A stretch of 64,000 nt of DNA. Source: Paramesorhizobium deserti (GTDB lineage Bacteria > Pseudomonadota > Alphaproteobacteria > Rhizobiales > Rhizobiaceae). The translations under genes and the position numbers were made by a program. The DNA is taken from positions 88,966 to 152,965 of the forward strand of contig NZ_LNTU01000002.1 of the NCBI RefSeq assembly GCF_001558695.1, written 5' to 3'. The notes beneath the pieces are model-generated. The model made no database searches, was not told where the DNA came from, and worked only from the letters and a program-made list of their open reading frames with translations. Positions 24,665 to 34,742 of this stretch are shown here, one piece after another (position 1 is the first letter of the stretch; each line of letters opens with the position of its first letter).

Positions 24665-26166
24665 CAGTTGCCTCCTGCAATGGACTTGCCGGCCCTGATC
24701 GCAAGGGCCGCAACTGTAAGCGCCGGATTGACGGCAGCAGAGGTCGGCAGAATGGATGCGTCGGCAATATAAAGGTTATCGACATCATGGCTGCGGCAAT
24801 CGAGATTGACCACCGAGTTGCGGGGATCGGTACCCATGCGGGCCGTCCCGCATTGATGGGATGTGGTCTTGCGGCCAAACGTATGCGTCAAGACGATCGG
24901 GAAGCCGGCCTTGCGCATCACCGCCCGTGTCTTCGCAATCAGCGCTTCGTGCGCGCGCATGTTGCTTCGGACCCAGTGCATGACGATGCGGCCGTCCCGG
25001 ACCATCACCCGGCTTTCGGGATTCGGCAGGTCTTCGCTCGTAAGGAACCAGCCATAAGCATGTAGGGCTATGAGCCGCGTCAGCCAAGCCGGCGCTGCAA
25101 CGGGGAAATTGGCCTTCAGGATGTTTCCGGTGATATGGCCCAGAAGCTGCACATTGCCGAGCGGAAAACCATATTCGTTGTCGTCGTTGTAGAAGTCATT
25201 GAAAGCGATGGTCTTCTGATAGACGCAGGTGTTGCGGACGAACGGATCTATGGTCAGCATCGCCGTCGTGTTGTGGTTCATGAAGTTGCGGCCCAGTTGG
25301 TCAGAACCGTTGCCAAGGCCCGCGGGGTGCGCCCTGTTTGCCGATCGCAGAAGCAGCGCCGCGGTCTGGACGGCACCCGCCGCGACCACGAACCTGTCAG
25401 CCGAGATCCTGTGCTCCGCTCCGTCCTTTTCGTAGACGGCGGCAATGATGCGGCATCCGCTGTCATCGGTTTCCAGGCGGGCCACATTCGCACCGGTCAC
25501 CACGCTGACATTCGGATGGGTAAGCGCGCTTGCCAGCGGACCGACCTCAGCATCGATCTTGCCCAGCCCCGTGTTGGGGAAGGCGTCCCAGCCCGTCTTG
25601 GCCCGTTTCAGCCAGGCGTCGATATCGATCGACAGCGGCAGCGATGCTGGATGGACACCGGCCTTTTCCAGCCGGCGACGGACGACGGCAACCGAGGGCT
25701 CGTCGGGAACCGGCGGATATTCGTAGGGTTTTTCGTGCGGCGGCTCCGTAGGGTCGCCTGTTACAGAACCCCGCACCCGGAATATCTGCTCGGCCGCATC
25801 ATACCAAGGCGACACATCCTCATAGGACAGTGGCCAGCCAGGAGACACGCCGTCCATGTGGCGGCGCGGCGTAAAATCCTCGCGGCGGTAGCGATACATG
25901 ACCGCGCCGAAGAATTTCGAGTTGCCGCCAACGTAGTAGTAATTGCCAGGTAGGAAACTTTCACCATCCGTGCCCAGCCATTCCTCGGACGAGCGGTAAA
26001 AACCCTTCTGGAAGATCGCAACGTCATCACGTGCTTCGGGGCTGTCCTGAAGATGCCTCCCCCGCTCGAGAATGACGATCCTGAGGCCCGAAGGCGCAAG
26101 GCTATACGCCAGGGAGGCTCCGCCCACGCCCGAACCGATGATGACAATGTCTGCCGTCTGGATCAT
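24664..26166 (-). CDS. GMC-family FAD oxidoreductase
   Basis: A 500-residue flavoprotein with the FAD motif IIGSGVGGASLAYSLAPSG near residue 8, VGGNSKFFGAVMYRYR in the GMC substrate/FAD region, AAGAVQTAALLLRSA, and a C-terminal TSHQCGTARMGTDP block with the catalytic His, followed by NLYIADASILPTSAAVNP. It is clearly diverged from the neighbour at 23018-24664 and resembles sugar/polyol dehydrogenase large subunits. The ATG at 26166 is preceded by a weak GAAAGA. It lies ten bases after the ATPase gene. It probably oxidises the sugar or polyol brought in by the adjacent transporter. Confidence 0.9.
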   Translation of the reverse strand: MIQTADIVIIGSGVGGASLAYSLAPSGLRIVILERGRHLQDSPEARDDVAIFQKGFYRSSEEWLGTDGESFLPGNYYYVGGNSKFFGAVMYRYRREDFTPRRHMDGVSPGWPLSYEDVSPWYDAAEQIFRVRGSVTGDPTEPPHEKPYEYPPVPDEPSVAVVRRRLEKAGVHPASLPLSIDIDAWLKRAKTGWDAFPNTGLGKIDAEVGPLASALTHPNVSVVTGANVARLETDDSGCRIIAAVYEKDGAEHRISADRFVVAAGAVQTAALLLRSANRAHPAGLGNGSDQLGRNFMNHNTTAMLTIDPFVRNTCVYQKTIAFNDFYNDDNEYGFPLGNVQLLGHITGNILKANFPVAAPAWLTRLIALHAYGWFLTSEDLPNPESRVMVRDGRIVMHWVRSNMRAHEALIAKTRAVMRKAGFPIVLTHTFGRKTTSHQCGTARMGTDPRNSVVNLDCRSHDVDNLYIADASILPTSAAVNPALTVAALAIRAGKSIAGGN

Positions 26167-26176
26167 GGAGAGTCTT

Positions 26177-27277
26177 TCAGTCAATGCGCGTTTCGGTTTC
26201 ACTGTCGAAGAGCACGATCTTGGTCGTATCGACCGCCAGTGCAGCCTCCCGCCTCGCATGCGCTTGCCTCGGCGGTAGACGGGCTGTCACCTCGACACCG
26301 CCCAGCTGGAAGACAGCCAACGTATCCGGTCCCGTTGGTTCCACGACGTCGAAATCGACGGTCAGCGATGGACCGGTAGCGGCTGAGGCGATGGAGAAGT
26401 TCTCCGGGCGGATGCCAACCAGCACCTTCTCGCCGGCGTAGCGGCGCAGCCCTTCCACGGAAAGCGAAATGCCACCGATCCGCGCTGCCGGCCGCCGTGC
26501 GACGTCGACCACGGCCGTCGCCGTCGTACCTTCGACCTCGAGAACCGCCGGCACTATGTTCATCGCCGGAGAGCCGACGAAGCGCGCGACATAAACATTG
26601 GCAGGTCGGTCGTAGACAGCCTGCGGGTCGCCCAGCTGCTGCACCACGCCATCCTTCATAACGGCGACGCGCGTGGCGAGCGTCATGGCCTCGATCTGGT
26701 CATGGGTGACATAGACGATGGTCGTGCCGAGGCGGGCATGCAGGCGCTTGATCTCGGTTCGCATGTCGACGCGCAGCTTGGCGTCAAGGTTCGACAGGGG
26801 TTCGTCGAACAGAAACAGTTTCGGCTCCCGCACGATCGCCCGTCCCATGGCGACGCGCTGGCGCTGGCCACCCGAGAGCTGAGAGGGCTTGCGATTCAAA
26901 AGGTGGGTGATCTGCAGAAGGTCCGACGCCGTCTTCACGGCCTTGTCGCGATCGGCCCGGGCGATCCTGCGGATTTTCATGCCGAACTCGATGTTCTGGC
27001 GTACGGTCATCGTCGGGTAGAGCGCGTAGGACTGGAACACCATGGCGATGTCCCGGTCCTTGGGCGAGAGGTGGTTGACGGTCTTTCCGGCGATACGGAT
27101 TTCGCCGCCGGTGATCGTTTCCAGGCCCGCGATCATGTTGAGCAGCGTGGACTTGCCGCAGCCGGAGGGACCGAGCAGCACAAGGAAATCGCCGGTTCCG
27201 ATGGAGATAGACACCTCCTTCAGAACCTCTAATTGGCCGTAAGCCTTACGGACGCGATCGATTTCAAGAGTGGACAT
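26177..27277 (-). CDS. ABC transporter ATP-binding protein, UgpC/MalK type
   Basis: A 366-residue MalK-group ATPase with Walker [11 protein letters not shown]-loop, signature [20 protein letters not shown], Walker [17 protein letters not shown], and the C-terminal OB/TOBE regulatory domains ([10 protein letters not shown]). The long C-terminal extension is typical of carbohydrate importers. It lies three bases after the MalG-like gene. In Rhizobiaceae such genes accompany CUT1 sugar or polyol uptake systems. Confidence 0.94.
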   Translation of the reverse strand: MSTLEIDRVRKAYGQLEVLKEVSISIGTGDFLVLLGPSGCGKSTLLNMIAGLETITGGEIRIAGKTVNHLSPKDRDIAMVFQSYALYPTMTVRQNIEFGMKIRRIARADRDKAVKTASDLLQITHLLNRKPSQLSGGQRQRVAMGRAIVREPKLFLFDEPLSNLDAKLRVDMRTEIKRLHARLGTTIVYVTHDQIEAMTLATRVAVMKDGVVQQLGDPQAVYDRPANVYVARFVGSPAMNIVPAVLEVEGTTATAVVDVARRPAARIGGISLSVEGLRRYAGEKVLVGIRPENFSIASAATGPSLTVDFDVVEPTGPDTLAVFQLGGVEVTARLPPRQAHARREAALAVDTTKIVLFDSETETRID

Positions 27278-27280
27278 GGC

Positions 27281-28156
27281 TCAGCCTTTCACGGCTCCGG
27301 CCGTCAGCCCGCGGACGAAATAGCGACCCGCGACGATGTAGACGACCAAGGTTGGGATGGCGGCGATCATGGCGGCAGCCATGTCGACGTTGTATTGCTT
27401 GCGACCGGTGGTCACGTTGACGATATTGTTGAGCGCCACCGTAATGGGGCTGTTGGAGCCCGACGTGAACGAGACGCCAAAGAGGAAATCGTTCCAGATT
27501 TGCGTGAACTGCCAGATGCAGGATACGACGATGATCGGAATCGAGGTTGGCAGGATGACACTCCAGAAAATCCGGAAGAAACCGGCGCCATCGACCATCG
27601 CCGCCTTCGTCAGCTCATCAGGCAGCGACACGAAATAGTTCCGGAAGAACAGCGTCGTGAAGCAGATCCCGTACGAGGCGTGCACGGCGACAAGGCCCGG
27701 TATGGAACCGGCGAGACCCAGAAGACCGAGCGTGCGGGCCATGGGAATGAGGATTGCCTGGTAGGGCAGGAAGCAGCCGAACAGCAGCAGGCCAAAAACG
27801 AAATTCGCGCCGGGAAACTTCCACTTCGTGAGGATGTATCCATTGATCGCTCCGATGCCGGTCGACAGCACAACCGCCGGAATCACCATCAGCAGCGAGT
27901 TGACAAAATAGGGTTTCAGGCCGGTGCATTCGGTTCCGATGCAGGCTTCGGACCATGCCGCCCGCCAGGCATCGAATGTGAGGACCTTCGGCAAGCCGAT
28001 GAACGAGCCGCTATAGATCTCGTCGAGCGGCTTCAGCGACGTCACCACCATGACCCAGAGCGGCATCAGATAGACAAGCGCGACGACGATGAGGCATCCG
28101 TAGACGACCATGCGGCCAAGCCGCGCCTTGCCGGATCGGGAGAGGGCTTCAGCCAT
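27281..28156 (-). CDS. carbohydrate ABC transporter permease, MalG-like
   Basis: A 291-residue CUT1-family permease with six hydrophobic segments. The EAA loop contains KAAMVDGAGFFRIFWSVILP, and the conserved C-terminal sequence is GRYFVRGLTAGAVKG. The first periplasmic part contains YSGSFIGLPKVLTFDAW, as in MalG homologues. It overlaps the MalF-like gene by eight bases at its start. It forms the channel with the protein at 28149-29042. Confidence 0.94.
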   Translation of the reverse strand: MAEALSRSGKARLGRMVVYGCLIVVALVYLMPLWVMVVTSLKPLDEIYSGSFIGLPKVLTFDAWRAAWSEACIGTECTGLKPYFVNSLLMVIPAVVLSTGIGAINGYILTKWKFPGANFVFGLLLFGCFLPYQAILIPMARTLGLLGLAGSIPGLVAVHASYGICFTTLFFRNYFVSLPDELTKAAMVDGAGFFRIFWSVILPTSIPIIVVSCIWQFTQIWNDFLFGVSFTSGSNSPITVALNNIVNVTTGRKQYNVDMAAAMIAAIPTLVVYIVAGRYFVRGLTAGAVKG

Positions 28157-29042
28157 TTTTCTGCTCCCGGAGTTCGGAATAGAGGTAAGGGATGATGATG
28201 GCCGCGACAGTCATGAGCATCATCATGGCGCTTGCCGCGCCGACCCCCATCTGGTTTCGCCGAAAGGTGGCGGAGAACATGAAGGTCGACGGCAACTCGG
28301 TCGCCGTGCCCGGCCCGCCATTGGTCAGCGCCAGCACCAGGTCAAAGCTCTTGATGGCGATGTAGCTGAGAAGGACGATGACGCTCAGCATGGCCGGGCG
28401 CAGCATGGGAATGATGATCTGGCGGTAGATCAACGGCAACGAGGCGCCTTCGATCTGCGCTGCCTTGATGACGGAATTGTCGATCCCACGCAGACCGGCC
28501 AGGAAGATCGCCATGGCGAAGCCTGAGGACTGCCAGACGCCGGCCACCACGACGGTATAGATCGCCATTTGCGGATCGGTGATCCAGTCGAAGCGGAATG
28601 TCGTCCATCCAAGATCGGTGACAACCTTCTGGATGCCGAGACCCGGGTTCATGATCCATTTCCAGGCGGTTCCCGTCACGATGAACGAGAGCGCCATCGG
28701 ATAGAGGTAGATCGCGCGGAGCGCCCCTTCGACCCGAATGTTCTGGTCCAGCAAAATCGCCAGCAGCAGCCCGAGGCCGGTGGAGAGCGCCAGGAAAAGC
28801 ACCGAGAAGATGAAGAGATTGGCTACAGCGGTGTGCCAACGGGGCGTTGCCCATAGGCGGACATATTGATCCAGACCCACGAAATCATAGGTCGGCACGA
28901 ATTTCGACGAGGTCACGGAGATCACGCCCGTCCAGAGAATGAACAGGTAGACCGTGACGATGACGATGAGCAGGCTGGGAGCGACGACGAGGCGCGGTAG
29001 CCAGCCTGCCAATCGCGAGGACATGTGCGTAGAGGCGCTCAT
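28149..29042 (-). CDS. carbohydrate ABC transporter permease, MalF-like
   Basis: A 297-residue CUT1-family permease with six helices (PSLLIVIVTVYLFILWTGVI first) and the EAA loop KAAQIEGASLPLIYRQIIIP, followed by the TNGGPGTATELP region typical of MalF-group proteins. A hairpin and 69 bp separate it from the upstream binding-protein gene. It partners with the MalG-like protein immediately downstream. Confidence 0.93.
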   Translation of the reverse strand: MSASTHMSSRLAGWLPRLVVAPSLLIVIVTVYLFILWTGVISVTSSKFVPTYDFVGLDQYVRLWATPRWHTAVANLFIFSVLFLALSTGLGLLLAILLDQNIRVEGALRAIYLYPMALSFIVTGTAWKWIMNPGLGIQKVVTDLGWTTFRFDWITDPQMAIYTVVVAGVWQSSGFAMAIFLAGLRGIDNSVIKAAQIEGASLPLIYRQIIIPMLRPAMLSVIVLLSYIAIKSFDLVLALTNGGPGTATELPSTFMFSATFRRNQMGVGAASAMMMLMTVAAIIIPYLYSELREQKNG

Positions 29043-29068
29043 GGGTCAGCTCCGATAGCGGGCATTCT

Positions 29069-29095
29069 GGAGAAGCCGGCGGATGCGGCTCCTCC
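29069..29095 (-). other. intercistronic stem-loop after binding-protein gene
   Basis: On the transcribed strand GGAGGAGCCG pairs with CGGCUUCUCC (ten pairs, one G-U) around a 7-base loop. It lies in the 69-bp gap between the sugar binding-protein stop and the MalF-like start, with no T-run after it. Confidence 0.7.
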
Positions 29096-29111
29096 GGGGT
29101 GGCGATTCGGG

Positions 29112-30359
29112 TTACCGGGCGTTGTCGATGCCGGAGACCAGCATCTTCACGGCGTCCTCCGAACTCATCTTGCCGACGAAGAACTGCGCTGCCACGTCAC
29201 TGAAGACGGAAGCGAATTCCGGCTTCGCGGCAAAGCCGTGCGTCATGGCCCCCTGCATGCTGCCCTTCTCGATAGCGGTCGCGCGCTCCTGGAAGCCAAG
29301 CTTGGCACAATCGTCGAAATCGTCGACCGAGACGTCGTTACGGGCTGGAATGGAACCCTTGATGCGGTTGAAATCCTTCTGGACCTGCGGGTCCATGATC
29401 GTCTCGGCGAGCGCGACCTGCGCCTGCTGTACGGTCTCGTCCTTCACGGTGAACATGCCGAAGCTGTCGATGAGATACTGGAAGGAGGTCACCTTGCCGG
29501 GCGTGGCGAAGCAGTAGAAATCCTGATTGGGCTTCAGGCCCTTGGCGAGGAACTCACCCTTCGCCCAGTCACCCATGAACTGCATGGCGGCTTCGCCATT
29601 GATGACCATTCCCGTGGCCACGGCCCAGTCCCGGCCGACGAAATTGTCGTCGACGAGACCACGGATCTCGCGCAGCGTGTCGAAAACCTTCACCATCTCG
29701 GGGCTGCCGAGTGCCTCAGGGTCAAGGTCAACTGCCGTCTTCTGGTAGAATTCTGGCCCGTTGAGGTCGGACAGAAGCGCGTCGAAGATGATCCCGATCT
29801 GCCAGGGCTCGTCGCCCATTGCGACCGGAACGACGCCCTTTTCCTTCAGCTTCTTGCCAGTCTCGATCAGCTCGGCCCAGGTCTTCGGCACGGCGATGCC
29901 GGCGTCGTCGAAGATCTTCTTGTTGGCCCAAACCCAGTTCTGGCGATGCATGTTGATCGGCGCGGCGATAAAAGCCTCACCCGAGGTCACGAACGGCAGA
30001 AGCTGCGGCGCAAGCGCCTCCCGCCAGCCGCCCGCCTGAGCAAGATCGTTCAGGTCGCGAACGACGCCCTGTTCAGCCCATTGCACACCTTCCCAGCCAA
30101 GAAACTGCATGGCGCCCGGCGGATCGCCTGCCGTCAGACGGGCACGGAGCGCCTGCTGCGCGTTTGCGCCGCTCATCCCGCCGACCGCCGAATCCTTCCA
30201 TTGAAATCCCTTGGCTTCGAGTGCCTTGCGAATGACGTTGAGAGCCTCGACTTCGCTCTGCGAAACCCAGTGATGCAGAACTTCGATCTGGCCTTCCGCT
30301 CGGGCGGCTATGGGCATGAGCATGGTCGCCGCAAGAGCTGTGGCAATGAATTTGGACAT
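29112..30359 (-). CDS. carbohydrate ABC transporter substrate-binding protein
   Basis: A 415-residue CUT1-type binding protein with a Sec signal peptide (SKFIATALAATMLMPIAARA, cleaved before EGQIEV). The mature part starts with IEVLHHWVSQSEVEALNVIRKALEAKG-like features typical of glucose/ManX-type sugar-binding proteins and includes a WANKKIFDDAGI block and FMGDWAKGEF. It delivers a sugar or polyol to the MalF/MalG pair. It lies 60 bp after the HisD-family gene. The sugar is not identifiable from sequence. Confidence 0.93.
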   Translation of the reverse strand: MSKFIATALAATMLMPIAARAEGQIEVLHHWVSQSEVEALNVIRKALEAKGFQWKDSAVGGMSGANAQQALRARLTAGDPPGAMQFLGWEGVQWAEQGVVRDLNDLAQAGGWREALAPQLLPFVTSGEAFIAAPINMHRQNWVWANKKIFDDAGIAVPKTWAELIETGKKLKEKGVVPVAMGDEPWQIGIIFDALLSDLNGPEFYQKTAVDLDPEALGSPEMVKVFDTLREIRGLVDDNFVGRDWAVATGMVINGEAAMQFMGDWAKGEFLAKGLKPNQDFYCFATPGKVTSFQYLIDSFGMFTVKDETVQQAQVALAETIMDPQVQKDFNRIKGSIPARNDVSVDDFDDCAKLGFQERATAIEKGSMQGAMTHGFAAKPEFASVFSDVAAQFFVGKMSSEDAVKMLVSGIDNAR

Positions 30360-30419
30360 GGTTTCATCCTCTCTGGTTAGGTTTGATCGCGGCCCTTGGC
30401 GGGCTCTTGCGCGCTGCTG

Positions 30420-31733
30420 TTAATTGGGTTCGACGGGCATGGCGTAGCCGACATTCCTCCCGCCGTAGCGCCGGACGCGGATATTCGCCTGCTCGGCATG
30501 ACCGGCGAAGCCCTCCATCAGACAGAGGCGCGAACCGTAGGCTCCGATCATTGCCGAGGCCTCGTCGGTCAGGACCCTCTGGTAGGTGCAGGTCTTCAGG
30601 AACTTTCCAACCCAGAGGCCACCGGTGTAGCGTGCCGCCTTGTTGGTGGGCAGGGTATGATTGGTCCCGATCACCTTGTCACCAAAGGCGACATTGGTGC
30701 GTGCGCCGAGGAAGAGCGCGCCGTAATTTGTCATGTTTTCGAGGAAATAATCCGGATCACGGGTCATGACCTGCACGTGTTCGGAAGCCACGCGATCGCC
30801 TTCGGCCAGCATCTCCTCGATCGTATCGCATAGGATGATCTCGCCGAAATCATCCCACGCCTTGCCCGCGATAGCTGCTGTCGGCAGGACTTTCAGAAGA
30901 CGCTCGATCTCGACGAGCGTGTCGCGCGCCAGCCTTTCTGAGTTGGTGATGAGGACGGACGGCGAGTTGACACCATGTTCTGCCTGACCAAGCAGGTCCG
31001 TCGCCACCAGCTCGCCATCGACGCTGTCGTCCGCGATGAGCAATGTTTCCGTCGGACCGGCGAAGAGGTCGATGCCGACGCGGCCGAAGAGCAAACGCTT
31101 GGCTTCCGCCACATAAGCATTTCCCGGCCCGGCAAGCATGTCGACCGGCTTGATCGTCTCCGTTCCATAGGCCATCGCAGCGATCGCCTGGACGCCGCCA
31201 AGGCAATAGATCTCGTCGGCGCCGGCAAGCGCCTGCGCCGCCACGATCTTCTCGGCGATCTTGCCCTGGAACGGCGGCGCGCAGGTGATCACCCGTTCGC
31301 AGCCAGCAACGCGCGCCGTCAGCACCGTCATATGGGCGGACGCGAGCAGCGGATATTTGCCACCGGGAACATAGCATCCAACATTCTGGATCGGCACGTT
31401 CTTGTGGCCGAGAACGACACCCGGCAGGGTCTCGATCTCGATCTCTTTGAGCGCGGCTTTCTGGGCCTCGGCGAACCGACGGATCTGCTCCTGTGCGAAA
31501 TCGAGGTCCTCGCGCTCCCGTGCGGTCAGCGTATTAATGCAGCCGGCGATCTCTTCTTTCGTCAGCCGGTAGGAGTCGCGATCGAAGTTGTCGAACTGGA
31601 TCGACAATTGGCGAACTGCCTCGTCTCCGCCCTCTCTCACCTTCACAAGGATCGCCTCGACTGCTTTGGTAATTGCGCTGTCGGGACTACCCTCTTCAAT
31701 GGAAGCCCTAGCTGCTTTAATGTGCCGGATCAT
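30420..31733 (-). CDS. HisD-family dehydrogenase (possible sulfopropanediol-dehydrogenase type)
   Basis: A 437-residue member of the histidinol dehydrogenase family. The zinc ligands known for E. coli HisD are present in equivalent places: Gln250 and His253 in LLGQAEHG, Asp352 in VAFGDKV, and His412 in EGFAGHAE. The catalytic Glu318-His319 pair is in ASEHVQV, and AGPTET and GTNHTLPT are also kept. It oxidises an alcohol to the acid in two NAD-dependent steps in this family. It sits in a catabolic transport operon rather than a histidine operon, and the [17 protein letters not shown] block resembles what I recall of HpsN. Histidine synthesis is therefore unlikely, but the substrate is not proven. 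Confidence 0.85.
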   Translation of the reverse strand: MIRHIKAARASIEEGSPDSAITKAVEAILVKVREGGDEAVRQLSIQFDNFDRDSYRLTKEEIAGCINTLTAREREDLDFAQEQIRRFAEAQKAALKEIEIETLPGVVLGHKNVPIQNVGCYVPGGKYPLLASAHMTVLTARVAGCERVITCAPPFQGKIAEKIVAAQALAGADEIYCLGGVQAIAAMAYGTETIKPVDMLAGPGNAYVAEAKRLLFGRVGIDLFAGPTETLLIADDSVDGELVATDLLGQAEHGVNSPSVLITNSERLARDTLVEIERLLKVLPTAAIAGKAWDDFGEIILCDTIEEMLAEGDRVASEHVQVMTRDPDYFLENMTNYGALFLGARTNVAFGDKVIGTNHTLPTNKAARYTGGLWVGKFLKTCTYQRVLTDEASAMIGAYGSRLCLMEGFAGHAEQANIRVRRYGGRNVGYAMPVEPN

Positions 31734-31794
31734 GACAAAGTCTCTTCGTTCACAGCCGCTGTAAGCGCCGTGCCAACAGTGTTTCGGAACGGGT

Positions 31795-31816
31795 AAGGGA
31801 GGCTAGCGCCTCCCTT
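31795..31816 (-). other. intercistronic stem-loop between the ThDP-enzyme and HisD-family genes
   Basis: A perfect 9-bp inverted repeat (AAGGGAGGC / GCCTCCCTT) with a TAGC loop lies within the 94-bp gap. No T-run follows on the transcribed strand. Confidence 0.65.
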
Positions 31817-31827
31817 CCGCGCTATGT

Positions 31828-33630
31828 TCAGAGGTGCTGTTCGCGAGCACGCATCGCAGCGTAGGGAACCTGTTCCTTTTCGTAATAGGCCGGCGACGGG
31901 AAATCCCACCATCCGGTGGCGAACGGGCCTGCAGCATCACGCGAGACCATAACTTCGACGAGGGCCGGCCCGCCGTATTCAAGCGCCGCCTTCAGGCTGC
32001 TTTCCAGGTCCTCGTCCTTTTCGACTTTCCAGGCCTGAAGACCGAAGGCGCGAGCGGAGGCAGCTATATCGGCCGAATAGGGGGCGCCATTGCCGGCATG
32101 GTGGTTAAATTCAGAAGCGATGTGGCGGCCCATGAACTTGCGTTGCCCACCACGGATCGACATGTAACCCTGGTTGTTGAGCACCAGGAAAACCACGTTG
32201 ATCCCGTTCATGACCGCGGTGCCCATTTCGGGCAGCGACATCATGAAGTCGCCGTCGCCAACAATAGCCACGACCTGCCGATCCGGACGGGCGAGCTTGG
32301 CACCGAGCGCCGCCGGCACGGCCCAACCCATCGGCGAATAGGAACCGGAGGTAAGATGCGTGCGCGGCTCGTAGACCGGAAAGCTCTGCTTCACCGATCC
32401 TTGCGTATTGCCCGAGCCGACGACAACGATGCCGTCGCGGTCGAGAACCTTGCGCAGGGCGACGAGCGGTCGTTGCGAGGTGAAAGGTGTCTCTCGGCTG
32501 TTTTCGCGCGGCTCGACCTGAGCGCGCCAATCCGCCTTGGCCTTTTGCACATCGGCGAGGAAAGTCTCGCGGCGCGACAACATTCTCTGCGATTCCGCAT
32601 CGGAAATCATCGAGAGGATCGCCTCCAGCGTCACCCTGGCATCGGCAACGATGCCAACCTCGGTCTCGTAATTCTTACCAATCTCGCGCGGATCGAGATC
32701 GATGTGGATCAGCTTGGCCGACGGGATCGAGAAGGAAATGCCTTTGGCATAGGATGAGGCGGACCAGTCGGTGAAGCGGCAGCCCACCGACACGACAACG
32801 TCGGCTGATGCCGTGATCTTGTTGCCGCACGTCGTGCCCGTCTGGCCGACGGCTCCGATGAACAGCGCGTGGTCCTCGGCGATAGCTCCCTTGCCATTCC
32901 AAGTGGTTGAAACGGCCGCGCCGAGCTTTTCTGCCAGTCGCGTCAACTCGGCGGAGGCGTTTGCCGTAATCGCGCCGCCCCCGGCGACGATGACCGGACG
33001 CTCGGCGCCCAGAAGAACTTTCACCGCGGCTTCGATGGCCTTCGGGTCCGGATAGGCGATACCGACCGGCAGGCGCTTCTGCAGCGGATGAATGGTGATA
33101 TCCGCTGCCTCAACCTGAACATCCATCGGAACCTCGACATGGACAGGACCTGGGCGGCCCGTCAGCATTTCACTAAACGCACGGTGCATGATGCTTGGGA
33201 GGACCTGCACGGAATTTGCTTGCCAGGCACGCTTGGTAGCCTGCTCGGTGATGCGTGGAAATGCGTTGTCCTGCTGGCGCTCCAGCTCTTGCATGGTGCC
33301 GTGGCCATGCATGTAAGTCTGCGGCGAACCGGAAACGTAGAAAAGCGAGGTGGAGTCACAGTAGGCGGTGGCCAGTCCGATGATGGTGTTGGCTGCACCC
33401 GGGCCGACGGAAGTCGAACAGGCCATCGGCTTACCAGAAGCACGATAGTAGCCGTCTGCCATATGAACCGCGCTCTGCTCATGCATCACCTGGATGAAAG
33501 GGATCTGAGAGCCTTCTTCCAAAAATGCGTCGAACAGCGACCAGATGCCGTGGCCCGGCACGCCCGCGACATATTCAACACCATACTCTTTCAGTGCCCT
33601 GGCAACGATCTGACCGCCTGTCAGCTTCAT
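31828..33630 (-). CDS. thiamine-diphosphate-dependent enzyme, acetolactate-synthase-like
   Basis: A 600-residue ThDP enzyme with three domains. The N-terminal Pyr domain contains the catalytic Glu in VMHEQSAVHMADGYYRASG. The central domain has AERPVIVAGGGA. The C-terminal PP domain has the ThDP motif GDGDFMMSLPEMGTAV ending at LNNQGYM. The ATG at 33630 has AGAGGG eight bases upstream and is preferred to one eleven codons earlier. It is the first gene of the sugar ABC operon. It could be a decarboxylase, ligase or sulfoacetaldehyde-type enzyme; sequence alone does not decide. Genuine acetolactate synthase would normally have a small subunit gene nearby, which is absent. Confidence 0.85.
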   Translation of the reverse strand: MKLTGGQIVARALKEYGVEYVAGVPGHGIWSLFDAFLEEGSQIPFIQVMHEQSAVHMADGYYRASGKPMACSTSVGPGAANTIIGLATAYCDSTSLFYVSGSPQTYMHGHGTMQELERQQDNAFPRITEQATKRAWQANSVQVLPSIMHRAFSEMLTGRPGPVHVEVPMDVQVEAADITIHPLQKRLPVGIAYPDPKAIEAAVKVLLGAERPVIVAGGGAITANASAELTRLAEKLGAAVSTTWNGKGAIAEDHALFIGAVGQTGTTCGNKITASADVVVSVGCRFTDWSASSYAKGISFSIPSAKLIHIDLDPREIGKNYETEVGIVADARVTLEAILSMISDAESQRMLSRRETFLADVQKAKADWRAQVEPRENSRETPFTSQRPLVALRKVLDRDGIVVVGSGNTQGSVKQSFPVYEPRTHLTSGSYSPMGWAVPAALGAKLARPDRQVVAIVGDGDFMMSLPEMGTAVMNGINVVFLVLNNQGYMSIRGGQRKFMGRHIASEFNHHAGNGAPYSADIAASARAFGLQAWKVEKDEDLESSLKAALEYGGPALVEVMVSRDAAGPFATGWWDFPSPAYYEKEQVPYAAMRAREQHL

Positions 33631-34019
33631 GTGATCGACCCTCTTGAACGATGATTGTTCCATGCCGGGAGAGATAAGCTCCGATATTCCCGACGGTTGC
33701 CGACATTGATCGACCGAAGAGACCGAAGCCGCAAGTTCGCAGCCTTCGATTCACTGACGCAATATGAAGTTGGATTGGTTTCAGTCTGCATCGTCCGTGA
33801 TCTCAAATCGGGCTGCGTAGCGGCGCAAGTTCCCGGATGGGGGTTTTAGGCACGGGTGCTCCCTCGCCTGAAAGCGCGTTGTGGCATCGGCCAGATATTC
33901 GCACTCTGAAGCTTATTTTGCGTCATTGAGCGAATAAAATAATCCGGGCGCGCACTTTTTTGGCATGGCTGAACATGTATGGCTGTAATGGGAAAATTTG
34001 CAGGATACGGAGCACCAGC
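33631..34019. promoter_or_regulatory. divergent gap between the ThDP-enzyme operon and the hypothetical gene
   Basis: About 390 bp. The stretch near 33900-33960 is AT-rich (GCGAATAAAATAATC) and probably carries promoters. I see no gene or clear repeat. Confidence 0.4.
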
Positions 34020-34709
34020 GTGCAGAACGTCACAAGAGATTTAGCTTTCGCGGACGAGTTCATTTCCGCAGTTCTGATAGAGAATGTCGTCGACTATTCA
34101 GTCGAAGATGGGGTGGTCGTCAACATCTCCCCCACTGCAATGATCACCGGTGAGACACATCCGGCCGTTGTCCCTGCGTGGAAATCCACTTGGCTCAAAG
34201 GGGGCGTTATCCGCTCTTCTGAGCGTGCCGCCGTCATTAAGGTGGTGAAGCCGACCAATCTGGGGGGCTGCATGTTCCGTGGCTGGGATTGGCTGGGCAA
34301 TCGCATCCGCAGCTTCCCGCGCGATACTCCGCTCTATATCTCGCCACAGGATGAAATCGGAACGGTAACCACCGACGCGCGGGTTTTCACCAATGAGCGT
34401 CAAGAGGCAGTTAATCCACAGACGTTCCGACTGAAACTGAACCTGTGGTGGGCGCCGGGGGATACCGATTGCTTCATTCACGACGAGCATCCTTTCCTTG
34501 AAACCCATACCCAGATCCATGGCCTTGGGCGGATGCAGAAATTCAAGGAGCGGAACGAAACGACGCTTTATGAAGATGTCATCATGCCAATCGGTTATTC
34601 CCACGATCCGTTCTGCAGGGTAACCAGTGAGAACCAGTGGACCTATCCATGGCACCGCTACTATTCAACCACGGACAGTGTCTGGTTGGCGATCGAGTTG
34701 CATCCATAA
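34020..34709 (+). CDS. hypothetical protein, strand-rich, 229 residues
   Basis: The GTG at 34020 (VQNVTRDLAFADEF) has CGGAG about eight bases upstream. Two earlier ATGs would add an implausible N-terminus. The protein is rich in Trp, Tyr and short strands (GGCMFRGWDWLGNRI, YISPQDEIG, LNLWWAPGDTDCFIHDEHPFLETHTQIHG) and ends in STTDSVWLAIELHP. It carries several His, Asp and Glu residues in the cupin-like middle (DCFIHDEHPFLETHTQIHGLG), which suggests a metal-binding beta-barrel, but I cannot name a family. It converges with the XRE regulator gene 33 bp away and may be controlled by it. Confidence 0.7.
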   Translation: MQNVTRDLAFADEFISAVLIENVVDYSVEDGVVVNISPTAMITGETHPAVVPAWKSTWLKGGVIRSSERAAVIKVVKPTNLGGCMFRGWDWLGNRIRSFPRDTPLYISPQDEIGTVTTDARVFTNERQEAVNPQTFRLKLNLWWAPGDTDCFIHDEHPFLETHTQIHGLGRMQKFKERNETTLYEDVIMPIGYSHDPFCRVTSENQWTYPWHRYYSTTDSVWLAIELHP

Positions 34710-34742
34710 GGAATGTAATGCATGGGCAGTGCACGACGGGCT

